Assembly: GCF_019468565.1 (NCBI RefSeq)
Contig: NZ_CP080521.1
Coordinates: forward strand, 1,612,001-1,676,000
Length of the DNA stretch: 64,000 bases
Reading direction: 5' to 3'
Origin: Pseudonocardia sp. DSM 110487
GTDB lineage: Bacteria > Actinomycetota > Actinomycetes > Mycobacteriales > Pseudonocardiaceae
Positions 42,312 through 50,433 of this stretch are shown piece by piece; positions within the stretch are counted from its first letter, which is position 1, and each line of letters starts with the position of its first letter. Under the pieces are notes generated by a model that saw nothing but the letters and a program-made list of their open reading frames with translations, made no database searches and was not told the DNA's origin. A program made the translations under genes and the position numbers.

Positions 42312-43584
42312 CGCTCCCGCGGGTACATCGCGGCTGCGAGCGGTGCTCGCGGGGTGGCGCGCCCCGCAGCACCGCGACGGGCTCGCGCTCGTGCTCAGCT
42401 CGGGGCTCACCTCCGTCATCGGGCTGCTGTACTGGGTGGTGGCCGCGCGGCTGTTCCCGCCGGACGTCGTCGGCGTCAGCAACACGCTGATCTCGACGAT
42501 GACGCTGATCGGCGTGGCCGCACAGCTCAACCTGGGCAACGCGCTGCTGCGGTTCGCACCGGTTGCCGAGCGCTCGGCCCGGCGCCTGGTGTTCACCTGC
42601 TACGCGGTGGGGGCGGTGGCCGCCGCCGTGGCAGGCGGGGTCTTCGCGCTCGGGGCCGGATGGTGGGCGCCCGAGCTGCAGCAGGCGGTCGGCGCGGGCC
42701 CGCTGGCCGCGTTCTTCGTGCTGTCCACGCCGATCTGGACCGTGTTCGTCATCCAGGACTACGTCCTGACCGCGGTCAAGCGGGCCACGATCGTGCCGTT
42801 GGAGAACCTGGTCTTCTCCCTGCTGAAGATCGCGCTGCTCGGGGTGGGGGCGCTGGTCGCGTTCGGCGGGGCGATCGCCGTGTCGTGGATCGTGGCCACC
42901 GCGCTGATCGTGCTCGCCATCACGGCGTACCTGCTGAGGGTGCTGCCCGCGCGCGACGAGCCTCCCGCCACCTCACCGGTGCGGCCCCGCGACGTCGCCC
43001 GGTTCGTGTCGGCCGACTGGACCGGCGGGCTGTTCACCAATGCCGTCGAGTTCGGCCTGCCGCTGCTCGTCCTCGTGACGCTCGGTGCCGAGCAGGCCGC
43101 GACGTTCGGCGTGGCGTGGGCGATCGCGTATGGGCTCTACCTCGTGTCGCACGGGATGGGGCAGTCGCTCGTGGCGCACGTGGCGGCCGATCCCGCGGCG
43201 CTGGAGGCCGCCCGCCGCGGCACGGTGACCAGGTCGCTCGCCCTGATCCTGCCCGCGGCTCTCGTCATCGTCCCCGGCGCAGGGCTGATCCTCTCGATCT
43301 TCGGTGAGCACTACGCCGCCACCGGTACCACGCTGCTCGCGCTCGCCTCGCTCTCGGCCGTGCCGAACGTCATCGTCACCGCCGCGCTCTTCGGCGCCCG
43401 CGTGCAGCAGCAGCGGGCTGTGCTGGTCGGCGTGCCGGCGGCGGTCGCAGTGCTGGTCATCCCGCCTGCGCTGGTGCTCATGCCGACGCTGGGGCTCGCC
43501 GGGGTGGGCGTCGCGCTGCTGGTGGGGCAGTCGGTGGTGGCCGTCGCCATCCTGATCCGTCATTGGATCAGCCGCCGCGCGTGA
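42304..43584 (+). CDS. Polysaccharide-flippase-like membrane protein, paralogue 2
   Basis: 426-aa protein with about 12 membrane spans, same family as 27115-28443: WRAPQHRDGLALVLSS, YWVVAARLFPPDVVGVSNTL, LNLGNALLRFAPVAER, and FVSADWTGGLFTNAVEFGLP. Charged residues in TM segments are few. The ATG at 42304 lies inside the end of the GMC gene (8-nt overlap), so coupling is likely. MOP-superfamily flippases move lipid-linked saccharides across the membrane; a role with an alcohol oxidoreductase is undescribed as far as I know. Its last 17 bp overlap the convergent methyltransferase gene. Confidence 0.83.
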   Translation: MPDAPAGTSRLRAVLAGWRAPQHRDGLALVLSSGLTSVIGLLYWVVAARLFPPDVVGVSNTLISTMTLIGVAAQLNLGNALLRFAPVAERSARRLVFTCYAVGAVAAAVAGGVFALGAGWWAPELQQAVGAGPLAAFFVLSTPIWTVFVIQDYVLTAVKRATIVPLENLVFSLLKIALLGVGALVAFGGAIAVSWIVATALIVLAITAYLLRVLPARDEPPATSPVRPRDVARFVSADWTGGLFTNAVEFGLPLLVLVTLGAEQAATFGVAWAIAYGLYLVSHGMGQSLVAHVAADPAALEAARRGTVTRSLALILPAALVIVPGAGLILSIFGEHYAATGTTLLALASLSAVPNVIVTAALFGARVQQQRAVLVGVPAAVAVLVIPPALVLMPTLGLAGVGVALLVGQSVVAVAILIRHWISRRA

Positions 43585-44251
43585 GCCGGTGGAGCCAGAC
43601 CTTCGGTAACCGGGTCGGGGAGGTCTGTACCGATGCCCAGTGCGGGCGGGCGGCCGCGAGGAACTCGGCGGTCAGCGGGCGCTCCGGGTCGCTGATCCAC
43701 ACCTGCCCGCCGTCGGCCACGAGCCGGGGGAGGAGGGCGTGCATCTCGTCCACGTTGCGCTGGCCGTACAGGACGTCGGAGGCGAGCACGAGCTGGAACG
43801 GGCCCCGTGCGACGAGGTCGTCGGGGTCATCCCACGCGCACCGGGCGGTCTCGATGCTCGCCCCGTTCTGCTCGGCGTTCACCGCGGCGAACGCGAGCGC
43901 GTCGGCGGAGCGGTCGGTGGCGAGCACCCGCGCCCCCGCGAGCGCAGCGGCCACGGCGGGCAGGCCCAGCCCGCAGCCCAGCTCCACGGCGCGGGTTCCG
44001 GTCCAGTCGCGCGCCGACACGGCGTGGGCCAGCTCGATCCCGCTTGGCCACAGCTCCGCCCAGTACGGCGGGTAGGCCTGGTCGGCGGCGACGTCGTCCT
44101 CGTAGAGCAGTGCAGCGGGCTCGCGCGGGTGCACGAACCGGATCCGCCCGTGGTGCAGGTCGATGGTGCCCGCCAGTAGGTCGAGCCGCGGGTCGGCGGG
44201 TTCCGGTCGCCGGGCGAGCTCCGCGGGGGTCGGCATCGACTGATCCATCAC
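43568..44251 (-). CDS. Class I methyltransferase, METTL21/Nnt1-like
   Basis: 227-aa SAM methyltransferase of the Methyltransf_16-like type. Key segments are AYPPYWAELWPSGIELAHAV, motif I AVELGCGLGLPAVAAALAGA near residue 90, VLATDRSADALAFAAVNAEQ, and VLASDVLYGQRNVDEMHALL. Eukaryotic relatives methylate protein lysines; bacterial ones are often annotated as nicotinamide N-methyltransferase-like without proof. It is divergent from the ArsR gene and convergent, by 17 bp of overlap, with flippase paralogue 2. Confidence 0.85.
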   Translation of the reverse strand: MMDQSMPTPAELARRPEPADPRLDLLAGTIDLHHGRIRFVHPREPAALLYEDDVAADQAYPPYWAELWPSGIELAHAVSARDWTGTRAVELGCGLGLPAVAAALAGARVLATDRSADALAFAAVNAEQNGASIETARCAWDDPDDLVARGPFQLVLASDVLYGQRNVDEMHALLPRLVADGGQVWISDPERPLTAEFLAAARPHWASVQTSPTRLPKVWLHRLTRGG

Positions 44252-44261
44252 GCCAGTATCC

Positions 44262-44279
44262 TTGACAACTTTTCTTGTC
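44262..44279. promoter_or_regulatory. ArsR operator overlapping a -35 element
   Basis: TTGACA (44262-44267) is a consensus -35 hexamer; it overlaps the inverted repeat GACAA-CTTTTC-TTGTC (44264-44279). It is 18 bp before the GTG of the ArsR gene and between divergent genes, so autoregulation by the ArsR protein is likely. Confidence 0.55.
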
Positions 44280-44296
44280 GGTGAGACGGTCGGAGC

Positions 44297-44887
44297 GTGC
44301 AGGAACTCACCGTCATCGACGACCCGGCGGCCGCGGGCGTCTCGCTCGACCCGATCCGCTCCCGGCTGCTCGCACTGCTGGCCGAGCCGGGCTCAGCGAG
44401 CAGCCTCGCGGGCACGGTCGGGCTGGCCCGGCAGAAGGTCAACTACCACCTGCGCACGCTGGAACAGCACGGCCTGATCGAGCTGGTCGCAGAGCGGCGC
44501 AAGGGCAACATGACCGAGCGGGTCCTGCAGGCCACCGCCGCGAGCTACGTGATTTCGCCCGCGGCGCTCGGCGCCGTCGCTCCGGATCCCGGACGGGCGC
44601 CGGACCGGCTCTCCGCCCGCTGGCTCATCGCCGTGGCCGCGCGGACCGTGCGGGAGGTCGGCGAGCTGCTCGCGGGTGCGACCAAGGCCGGGAAGCGGCT
44701 GGCGACGTTCGCGATCGACGCCGAGGTGCGGTTCGCCTCCGCTGCCGACCGGGCGGCCTTCGCCGACGAGCTCGCGCACGCCGTCACGGCGCTGGTCGGC
44801 AAGTACCACGACGAGAGCGCCCCTTCCGGGCGCCGGCACCGGGTGGTGGTGGCGATCCACCCCGAGCTGAAGGCGAACCGGTCATGA
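44297..44887 (+). CDS. ArsR-like helix-turn-helix regulator
   Basis: 196-aa regulator with an ArsR-type winged helix (residues ~18-80: DPIRSRLLALLAEPGSASSL, LARQKVNYHLRTLEQHGLIE). No metal-binding Cys/His cluster is seen, so it is not a classical metal sensor. A C-terminal helical region (LSARWLIAVAARTVREVGEL) may sense a ligand or partner. It overlaps the SRPBCC gene by 4 nt (ATGA) and the VOC gene follows in the same way, forming an ArsR-SRPBCC-VOC operon of a type common in actinomycetes. Confidence 0.87.
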   Translation: MQELTVIDDPAAAGVSLDPIRSRLLALLAEPGSASSLAGTVGLARQKVNYHLRTLEQHGLIELVAERRKGNMTERVLQATAASYVISPAALGAVAPDPGRAPDRLSARWLIAVAARTVREVGELLAGATKAGKRLATFAIDAEVRFASAADRAAFADELAHAVTALVGKYHDESAPSGRRHRVVVAIHPELKANRS

Positions 44888-45651
44888 CGGAGCGGCGGCT
44901 GGAGAAGCACGTCGAGCTGGATGCGACCCCCGACGAGGTGTGGCAGGCCATCGCGACGGGGCCCGGGATCGCCACCTGGTTCGTCCCGCACGAGGTGGAG
45001 CCCCGCCCGGGAGGCACCGTCGAGCAGGACTACGGCGGCGGATTCACCACGCGGGGCCGGGTCAGCGCGTGGGAGCCGGGGCGCCGGTTCGCGTACGGCG
45101 CCTTCGCAGAGCCCGAGGACGGACGCCCGAACTACGCCTACGAGTTCCTCGTCGAGGGCCGCGACGGCGGTGGCACGGTGCTGCGGTTCGTGCAGAGCGG
45201 GTTCCTCGACGGCGCGGACTGGGACGACGAGTACGACAGCTTCGACGCGGGCTGGTCGCTGTTCTTCGTCAACCTCCGCGGCTACCTGCGGCATTTCGCG
45301 GGGCTACCGGTCCGGAACGCGGTGGCCATGAGCTACACCGCGGGGAGTGCGCGTGACATCTGGCCCGTGGTGCACCGCGCGCTCGGCCTGACCGGGCACC
45401 CGGCCGTCGGGCAAGCGATCACGCTGACGCCCGACGGTCCAGCGCCGATCACCGGCGTGGTCGACGTCGCGGACGAGGAGTTCCTCGGCGTTCGGTCGGA
45501 GCACGGGCTGCACCGCATCGGCGTCGAGGGCGAGGACGGCTGCGGCCTGAGCGCCTACCACTACGTCTACGGCCGCCCCGTCGATTCCGCCGCGCTCACC
45601 GCCGACTGGCAGCGATGGCTCGAGAAGATCACCGAAGAGGGGAAGTCATGA
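44884..45651 (+). CDS. SRPBCC / AHSA1-domain protein
   Basis: 255-aa protein with an N-terminal AHSA1-like START fold (HVELDATPDEVWQAIATGPG, TWFVPHEVEPRPGG, VSAWEPGRRFAYGA) that could bind a hydrophobic ligand, and a second part of ~90 residues (ARDIWPVVHRALGLTGHPAV) that may be another SRPBCC-like half. Middle gene of the ArsR-SRPBCC-VOC operon with ATGA overlaps on both sides. No enzyme activity can be assigned. Confidence 0.85.
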   Translation: MTERRLEKHVELDATPDEVWQAIATGPGIATWFVPHEVEPRPGGTVEQDYGGGFTTRGRVSAWEPGRRFAYGAFAEPEDGRPNYAYEFLVEGRDGGGTVLRFVQSGFLDGADWDDEYDSFDAGWSLFFVNLRGYLRHFAGLPVRNAVAMSYTAGSARDIWPVVHRALGLTGHPAVGQAITLTPDGPAPITGVVDVADEEFLGVRSEHGLHRIGVEGEDGCGLSAYHYVYGRPVDSAALTADWQRWLEKITEEGKS

Positions 45652-46028
45652 GTGAGAACTGGAAGCCCGGCACGTTCGTGCACCTGGACCTGACCGTGCC
45701 CGACGCGCCCGGCATGCGGGACTTCTACTCCGCAGTGGTCGGCTGGAAGCCCGAACCGCTCGGAGGGGACTGGCTGATGCTCGCGCCCGACGGCACCCCC
45801 GCGACCGGGATCTGCCACGCGCGCGGCGAGAACGCCGACCTGCCGCCACAGTGGCTGGCCTACATCGCCGTCGACGACCTCGACGCGTGCCTCGCCGCGG
45901 CGCGGGAGCACGGCGGCGAGGTGGTGGCGGGGCCCAAGGGTGAGGGCGAGGGCGGCTACGCGGTGATCCGCGACCCCGAGGGCGCCGTGCTCGCGCTCAT
46001 CCAGCGGGGAACGACCTGCGCCACGTAG
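45648..46028 (+). CDS. VOC-superfamily (glyoxalase-like) protein
   Basis: 126-aa single-module pair of the vicinal oxygen chelate fold: TFVHLDLTVPDAPGMRDFYS, AVVGWKPEPLGGDWLML, AYIAVDDLDACLAAAREHGG and YAVIRDPEGAVLALIQ. A metal site of His/Glu/Glu type is partially present (His near 12, Glu near 117 region). The ATG at 45648 follows GAAGAGGGGAAG and overlaps the SRPBCC stop. Last gene of the operon; function could be lyase, dioxygenase or binding. Confidence 0.85.
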   Translation: MSENWKPGTFVHLDLTVPDAPGMRDFYSAVVGWKPEPLGGDWLMLAPDGTPATGICHARGENADLPPQWLAYIAVDDLDACLAAAREHGGEVVAGPKGEGEGGYAVIRDPEGAVLALIQRGTTCAT

Positions 46029-46106
46029 CCCACGCCCGGGCGAAGTTCTCCGGTTTCGGGCCGCCAATGCGGCGCGCCCGATCACCGACGGCCGATACTG
46101 ACGATC

Positions 46107-47312
46107 ATGCGTGCTCGGGTGGTGCAGTGGGGGGTGGCCGCCCTCGCGCTCGCGCTCGGTGTGTGGGGTGTCGTGCCCACGGACCCGCCCGCCAGCTGTG
46201 CCGGTGGGGAGACCCGCGCGGTGTGGATCGCCACCGTGCAGAACATCGACTGGCCCAGCAAGCCGGGGCTCCCCGCCGCCGAGCAGCAGCGGGAGTACCG
46301 CACGCTGCTCGACGACGTGCGGCGGCACGGGCTGAACACGGTGATCGTGCAGGTACGCCCCACCGCGGACGCCCTGTGGCCCTCGCCGTACGAGCCGTGG
46401 TCGCACTGGCTCACCGGCGAGCAGGGGAAGGACCCCGGCTACGACCCGCTGGCCTTCCTCGTGGACGAGGCGCACGCCCGCGGGCTGAAGTTCCACGCGT
46501 GGTTCAACCCGTTCCGGGTGAGCAGGCAGGCCGACCCGGCGCAGCTCGTGCCCGAGCACCCGGCGAGGCAGCACCCGGACTGGGCGTTCGCCTACGGCGG
46601 CCAGCTCTACTACGACCCGGGCAAGCCCGCGGTCCGGGAGTTCGTGACCGACGTCGTGCTGGACGTGGCGCAGCGCTACGCGATCGACGGCGTGCACTTC
46701 GACGACTACTTCTACCCGTACCCCGTCGAGGGTGAGCAGATCCCGGACGCCGGCACGTTCGCGGCGTACGGCGGCGGCACCGACGTCGCCGACTGGCGCC
46801 GGCAGAACATCGACGAGCTGGTCAAGGGCGTGTCCGAGCGGCTCTCCGCACTGGACCGGGACATCGCGTTCGGGATCAGCCCGTTCGGGATCTGGCGCAA
46901 CGAGGCCGCGGACCCGCGCGGATCGGCGACCACCGGCATCCAGTCCTACGACACGACGTACGCCGACAGCTGGACCTGGGTGCGCCAGGGCTGGGTGGAC
47001 TACATCGTCCCGCAGATCTACTGGGAGATCGGGCACCCGAGCGCCGACTACGCGGCACTCGTGCCGTGGTGGGCCGGGGTCGTCGCCGGCACGCGCGTCC
47101 AGCTGTACACCGGGCAGGCGGCGTACAAGGTGGGCGGCAGCCCGGCATGGGGCGACGGCGAGCTCGCCGCGCACCTGACCCTCGACCGGGAGCACGCCGA
47201 AGTGCGCGGCCAGGTCTACTTCAGCGCGCATTCCCTGTCCACGAACGCGGCCGCCGCGATGGAACGGGTGAAGGCGGACCACTACTCCTGCCCGCCGACG
47301 GGTAATGCCTGA
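46107..47312 (+). CDS. Secreted GHL10/DUF187 glycoside hydrolase-like protein
   Basis: 401-aa protein with an N-terminal signal segment (VVQWGVAALALALGVWGVV, then PPASCAGG) and the GHL10-type TIM barrel: TRAVWIATVQNIDWPSKPGL, NTVIVQVRPTADALWPSPYE, GLKFHAWFNPFRVSR, YAIDGVHFDDYFYPY with the conserved Asp pair, and DYIVPQIYWEIGH. Relatives act on cell-wall or other polysaccharides outside the cell. Residues DD near 200 are the likely catalytic centre. Transcribed on its own. Confidence 0.87.
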   Translation: MRARVVQWGVAALALALGVWGVVPTDPPASCAGGETRAVWIATVQNIDWPSKPGLPAAEQQREYRTLLDDVRRHGLNTVIVQVRPTADALWPSPYEPWSHWLTGEQGKDPGYDPLAFLVDEAHARGLKFHAWFNPFRVSRQADPAQLVPEHPARQHPDWAFAYGGQLYYDPGKPAVREFVTDVVLDVAQRYAIDGVHFDDYFYPYPVEGEQIPDAGTFAAYGGGTDVADWRRQNIDELVKGVSERLSALDRDIAFGISPFGIWRNEAADPRGSATTGIQSYDTTYADSWTWVRQGWVDYIVPQIYWEIGHPSADYAALVPWWAGVVAGTRVQLYTGQAAYKVGGSPAWGDGELAAHLTLDREHAEVRGQVYFSAHSLSTNAAAAMERVKADHYSCPPTGNA

Positions 47313-47393
47313 TTCCGGCTAGCACTACTCGTCCACCCTCGGCATCGCCACTAGGCTTTTCGTGATCCAGGCCACTACGGGGGGTACACGGCG

Positions 47394-47828
47394 ATGGCGA
47401 GTCAGGACCGTCCCGAACGCGTGCTCGCCGACCTGCTCGCCCTCCTCGCCATCGCCGACCAAGCGATCCTCCTGCAGGAGCGGGCAGAAGCCGTGCTGCA
47501 GGCCTGCACCGACCCGGGGGAGTCGGTGCAGTCCGTGGCCCGGGAGGGCACCCGGGTCGCGGGCGAGTACCAGCGGCTGTGGAACTGGTCGCTGGACTTC
47601 GCGCCCACCGCGGGCGACGGCTCCCTCGAACGGCGGCTGTCCGACCTCGTGCTGCTGCACTTCCAGATGCTGCACGTCGCGGTGCGGCTCGCGTTCCCGC
47701 GGCAGGCCACGCCGGGAGCGTTCCGGTCGGTGCGGGCGGTGGAGGACCTGGCGCCGTGGGTCGCGGAGCTGCGCTCGGTGCGCGACCAGCTCAACCTGTG
47801 GATCACGGCGCTCACCCCGTCGCGCTGA
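47394..47828 (+). CDS. Hypothetical helical protein
   Basis: 144 aa, not recognised. Helical with Leu/Ala repeats (ERVLADLLALLAIADQAILL, LERRLSDLVLLHFQMLHVAV) and no signal peptide or membrane helix long enough for certainty. It begins at an ATG (MASQDRPERV) after GGGGGG-like upstream sequence and is followed by a membrane protein gene about 110 bp downstream. Coding composition supports a real gene. Confidence 0.65.
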   Translation: MASQDRPERVLADLLALLAIADQAILLQERAEAVLQACTDPGESVQSVAREGTRVAGEYQRLWNWSLDFAPTAGDGSLERRLSDLVLLHFQMLHVAVRLAFPRQATPGAFRSVRAVEDLAPWVAELRSVRDQLNLWITALTPSR

Positions 47829-47936
47829 GGTACGTCACGCGGGGTAGTGGCGGCCGCTGCCCTACCGCGGCGGGCGCACGTCCCCCGCCGCCCCCGCCAT
47901 GACGCGGAAGGCGTTCTCGCTCGCCACGATGGGTCC

Positions 47937-48455
47937 ATGGCGACGATGCGGGTCAGGGGACGGATGCGGCCGCGCACCCGCAAGGGGGTGCTGGTGGCCC
48001 ACATCGTGGCGGCCGGGGCCTGGATCGGGCTCGACGTGATGCTCGGCGTGCTGGTCTTCACCCCGCCGCTCACCTCCGACCCCGCCGTCGCCGCGCTCTG
48101 CTACCAGGCGATGCCACTGCTGTTCTGGCCGATCCTCGTGAGCGGCCTGACGAGCCTGGTCACCGGTGTCGTCCTCGGCATGGGCACCCACCACGGGCTC
48201 GTGCGCCACTGGTGGGTGCTGGTGAAGCTGGTGCTGAACATCGCGCTGACGTCGCTGGTCGTCGTGCTGCTCGGCCCGGGCATGGCCGAGGCGGCCGAGG
48301 CGGGCCGTCGGCTCGCGGCCGGTGTCCCCGTGGACATCGACCTGTCGAACATGGTGTTCCCGCCGATCGTCTCGGGCACGTCACTGGTGGTGGCCACCGT
48401 GCTGGCCGTCTACAAGCCGTGGGGCCGGGTGCGGCGGTCGGCGGCGGGCTCATGA
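47937..48455 (+). CDS. Small integral membrane protein (DUF2269-like)
   Basis: 172-aa protein with four predicted helices (VLVAHIVAAGAWIGLDVMLG, YQAMPLLFWPILVSGLTSL, WWVLVKLVLNIALTSLVVVL, MVFPPIVSGTSLVVATVLA). The His in the first helix and the general layout are like the DUF2269/conserved heme-region membrane proteins, but I cannot confirm a cofactor. Start chosen at ATG 47937; another ATG lies 9 nt later. A dispersed palindrome begins 11 bp after its stop. Confidence 0.72.
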   Translation: MATMRVRGRMRPRTRKGVLVAHIVAAGAWIGLDVMLGVLVFTPPLTSDPAVAALCYQAMPLLFWPILVSGLTSLVTGVVLGMGTHHGLVRHWWVLVKLVLNIALTSLVVVLLGPGMAEAAEAGRRLAAGVPVDIDLSNMVFPPIVSGTSLVVATVLAVYKPWGRVRRSAAGS

Positions 48456-48466
48456 CGCTCTCGGGT

Positions 48467-48482
48467 GCGTTCCGCGGAACGC
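48467..48482. repeat. GCGTTCCGCGGAACGC palindrome, copy a
   Basis: Perfect 16-bp palindrome 11 bp after the stop of the DUF2269-like gene. Four more copies occur at 52937, 54745, 56227 and 56519 (14-bp core). All are intergenic and none was noticed elsewhere in the window. Confidence 0.85.
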
Positions 48483-48558
48483 GACGCCAGCAGATCCGGT
48501 CTCATCGGCGGCCGTTCCCAGCCCCAGCACCACCGACCTGCTCATGATCTGCGGGACT

Positions 48559-48593
48559 GGGACATAACGCTCGTATTTCGAACGTTATGTCCC
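48559..48593. terminator. Hairpin with 11-bp stem
   Basis: GGGACATAACG (48559-48569) faces CGTTATGTCCC (48583-48593) across a 13-nt loop. It is less GC-rich than the surroundings. It lies in the gap of convergent genes and may terminate one or both. Confidence 0.55.
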
Positions 48594-48651
48594 GGCTTCG
48601 CTGATCATGGACCTGGGACGCACCGAATCGCCGATCATCAGGGCGGACGCC

Positions 48652-48720
48652 TTCATGATCGGTGTCTCGGGGCGTTCCCGTGTCGAATTCGCCCGGGTTC
48701 GCGCCGAAGCCTTGAACATG
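48652..48720. repeat. Dispersed 69-bp palindromic repeat, copy B
   Basis: About 87% identical to 3109-3176 with one extra base. Shared blocks include GCGTTCCCGTGTCG and GCGCCGAAGCCTTGA. Imperfect inverted-repeat structure as in copy A. Lies between two hairpins in a 400-bp convergent gap. Confidence 0.7.
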
Positions 48721-48731
48721 TCCGTCGGACC

Positions 48732-48818
48732 GCCTTCGGTGGCGCCGCGCGCCCTACCGGGCAGGCCTCTGGCCTGCCGGCGTGGTTGCCCCGCGCACTG
48801 CGCGGCGCCACCGAAGGC
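48732..48818. repeat. Nested inverted repeat, 19-bp perfect outer arms
   Basis: GCCTTCGGTGGCGCCGCGC (48732-48750) is exactly complementary to 48800-48818. Inside the 49-nt loop is a second hairpin, GCAGGCC-TCT-GGCCTGC, flanked by CCGG. It ends 38 bp before the stop codon of the MOSC gene. The double stem would be extremely stable as RNA or cruciform DNA. Confidence 0.8.
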
Positions 48819-48855
48819 CCTACAACCCCCGAAGCCCCTACGACCACCGCGGCCG

Positions 48856-49692
48856 TCAGGAGATGGTCGCCGCCCTCGCCCACCGCCCCACGACGAGCTC
48901 GTCCCCGACGCTCAGCAGCCCGGGCCGGAGCACCGAGAACTTCGCCCCGAACGCGACGCCCTTGCCCGGGACGCGCCGATAGCCGGCGAGGGTCCGCAGC
49001 GGCTCCGGACCCGCCCGCACACCGGTGCGCTGGTTGACCAGTGTCACCGCGCACCGGATCGCCTGCTTGGCGAACGCCAGCTCGGTGTCACCGACGGACA
49101 GCTCGCGGACCTGGTCCTCGATGTGGGGTTCGGTCCACCCCTCCACGACGATGTTGGGTCGGAACCGGTCCATCGGTATCCCATTGATGCCGCGCTCGGC
49201 GATCCGCCGGTCCAGCTCGGCCCATGACGCGCTGCTCGTGAGCAGGAGTGCGCCGCTGTCGGCGAACCCGGCCCTTCCTGGCGTCTCACCGTCGGTGACG
49301 CGGTCGTGTTCCGGTGGGACCCGCACGAGCCTGCTCGGCTCCCCGAGCACGCGCGTGAGCCAGCCGGCTACCGGCTCGCCCTGGTCGATGGCCCGATAGG
49401 GGCTGCCGAACATCTCGACGGGACGCCGGGGGCCGTCGAGGTCCACGGCCACCCGCAGGGCGTCGATCCCGGGGGCCTGCAACCGGAGCTCCCGGCCGTC
49501 GTCGAGGATCTCCGGCCGGATCGTCGCGAGCAGGGAATCCCGGCGCTGGCTGCGGAAGACCCCGTGCTCGTCGACGACCATGAACGTCCGGTCGTGGGCG
49601 AGTCCTGCCGGGGTGAGGAACGCGCTGGTCAGGGCGATCCCGGCGCAGCCCTTGATCGGGTACGTGTGCAGCGCGACCACTCTCGCGCTCAC
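48856..49692 (-). CDS. MOSC-domain protein (YcbX-like)
   Basis: 278-aa protein with the N-terminal MOSC beta-barrel domain (VVALHTYPIKGCAGIALTSA, LAHDRTFMVVDEHGVFRSQR) and the C-terminal MOSC domain (INGIPMDRFRPNIVVEGWTE, then AIRCAVTLVNQRTG). Relatives bind molybdenum cofactor and reduce N-hydroxylated compounds (YcbX, mARC). The conserved Cys expected to bind Mo may be the one in KQAIRCAVT. GTG start overlaps the methyltransferase stop by 4 nt, so both are co-translated. Confidence 0.87.
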   Translation of the reverse strand: MSARVVALHTYPIKGCAGIALTSAFLTPAGLAHDRTFMVVDEHGVFRSQRRDSLLATIRPEILDDGRELRLQAPGIDALRVAVDLDGPRRPVEMFGSPYRAIDQGEPVAGWLTRVLGEPSRLVRVPPEHDRVTDGETPGRAGFADSGALLLTSSASWAELDRRIAERGINGIPMDRFRPNIVVEGWTEPHIEDQVRELSVGDTELAFAKQAIRCAVTLVNQRTGVRAGPEPLRTLAGYRRVPGKGVAFGAKFSVLRPGLLSVGDELVVGRWARAATIS

Positions 49693-50303
49693 GCCGGCAC
49701 CCGCGCGAAAACGAGGAACGACCGCCGCGGCCCAGAGGTGGTCGTCACCCGCACGGACCCGAACCCGGCGGCACGGGCGATGTGCCCGGCGCCCGCCTCG
49801 TCGGCGGGGACGGCGAGGTCGGCGGGCAGCGATGCCGCGAACTCGGGGGAGGGGTGGAAGTCGGCGGCCACCGGGATGCTGAACGCGGCCTGGCCGCCGG
49901 GCCGCAGCACCCGGCGCCACTCGGGCGGGGCGGTGGCACCGATGAGGTGCAGCGCCGACGCGCAGAGCACCACGTCCGCCGCGCCGTCCGGCAGGCCGAG
50001 CGGCACCGCGGGCGCGACGCGCCACTCGACCCGGCCGTTGCCGGGCGCCTTCGCCGCGGCCTTCTCGATCATCCGGGGCGAGATGTCGACGGCGAGGACC
50101 CGTCGTGGGGCGAGCGCCTCGAGCGCGACGAGGGCGGCGAACCCCGTGCCCGTGGCGACGTCGACGACCAGTTCGGGCTCCGGCACTGGCCGCAGGCCGG
50201 CCACCAGCTGCCGGGCGATCCCGAGGTGGTGTGGGTCGTCGTCGTAGACGTCTGCGACCGCATCGAACCGAGCGGCGGGTACGGGCACGGTCACCCCGGC
50301 CAT
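49689..50303 (-). CDS. Class I SAM-dependent methyltransferase
   Basis: 204-aa protein with motif I in LVVDVATGTGFAALVALEAL, acidic end of beta-2 in RRVLAVDISPRMIEKAAAKA, and GAADVVLCASALHLIG followed by EWRRVLRPGGQAAFSIPVA. UbiE-like small-molecule methyltransferase. Upstream partner of the MOSC gene in a two-gene operon. Acceptor unknown. Confidence 0.87.
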   Translation of the reverse strand: MAGVTVPVPAARFDAVADVYDDDPHHLGIARQLVAGLRPVPEPELVVDVATGTGFAALVALEALAPRRVLAVDISPRMIEKAAAKAPGNGRVEWRVAPAVPLGLPDGAADVVLCASALHLIGATAPPEWRRVLRPGGQAAFSIPVAADFHPSPEFAASLPADLAVPADEAGAGHIARAAGFGSVRVTTTSGPRRSFLVFARVPA

Positions 50304-50433
50304 CCTAGGAATGTCCGACCTCCGTGGTGAACTCGATTCCGGAGGTGATGGGCGTGTCGTTCGTGCACGGGCATCCGAGACGCACGGGGTGGGTGATGGG
50401 CCACGTGCGTCGCCCCAACCGAGCGGCGCCGGG

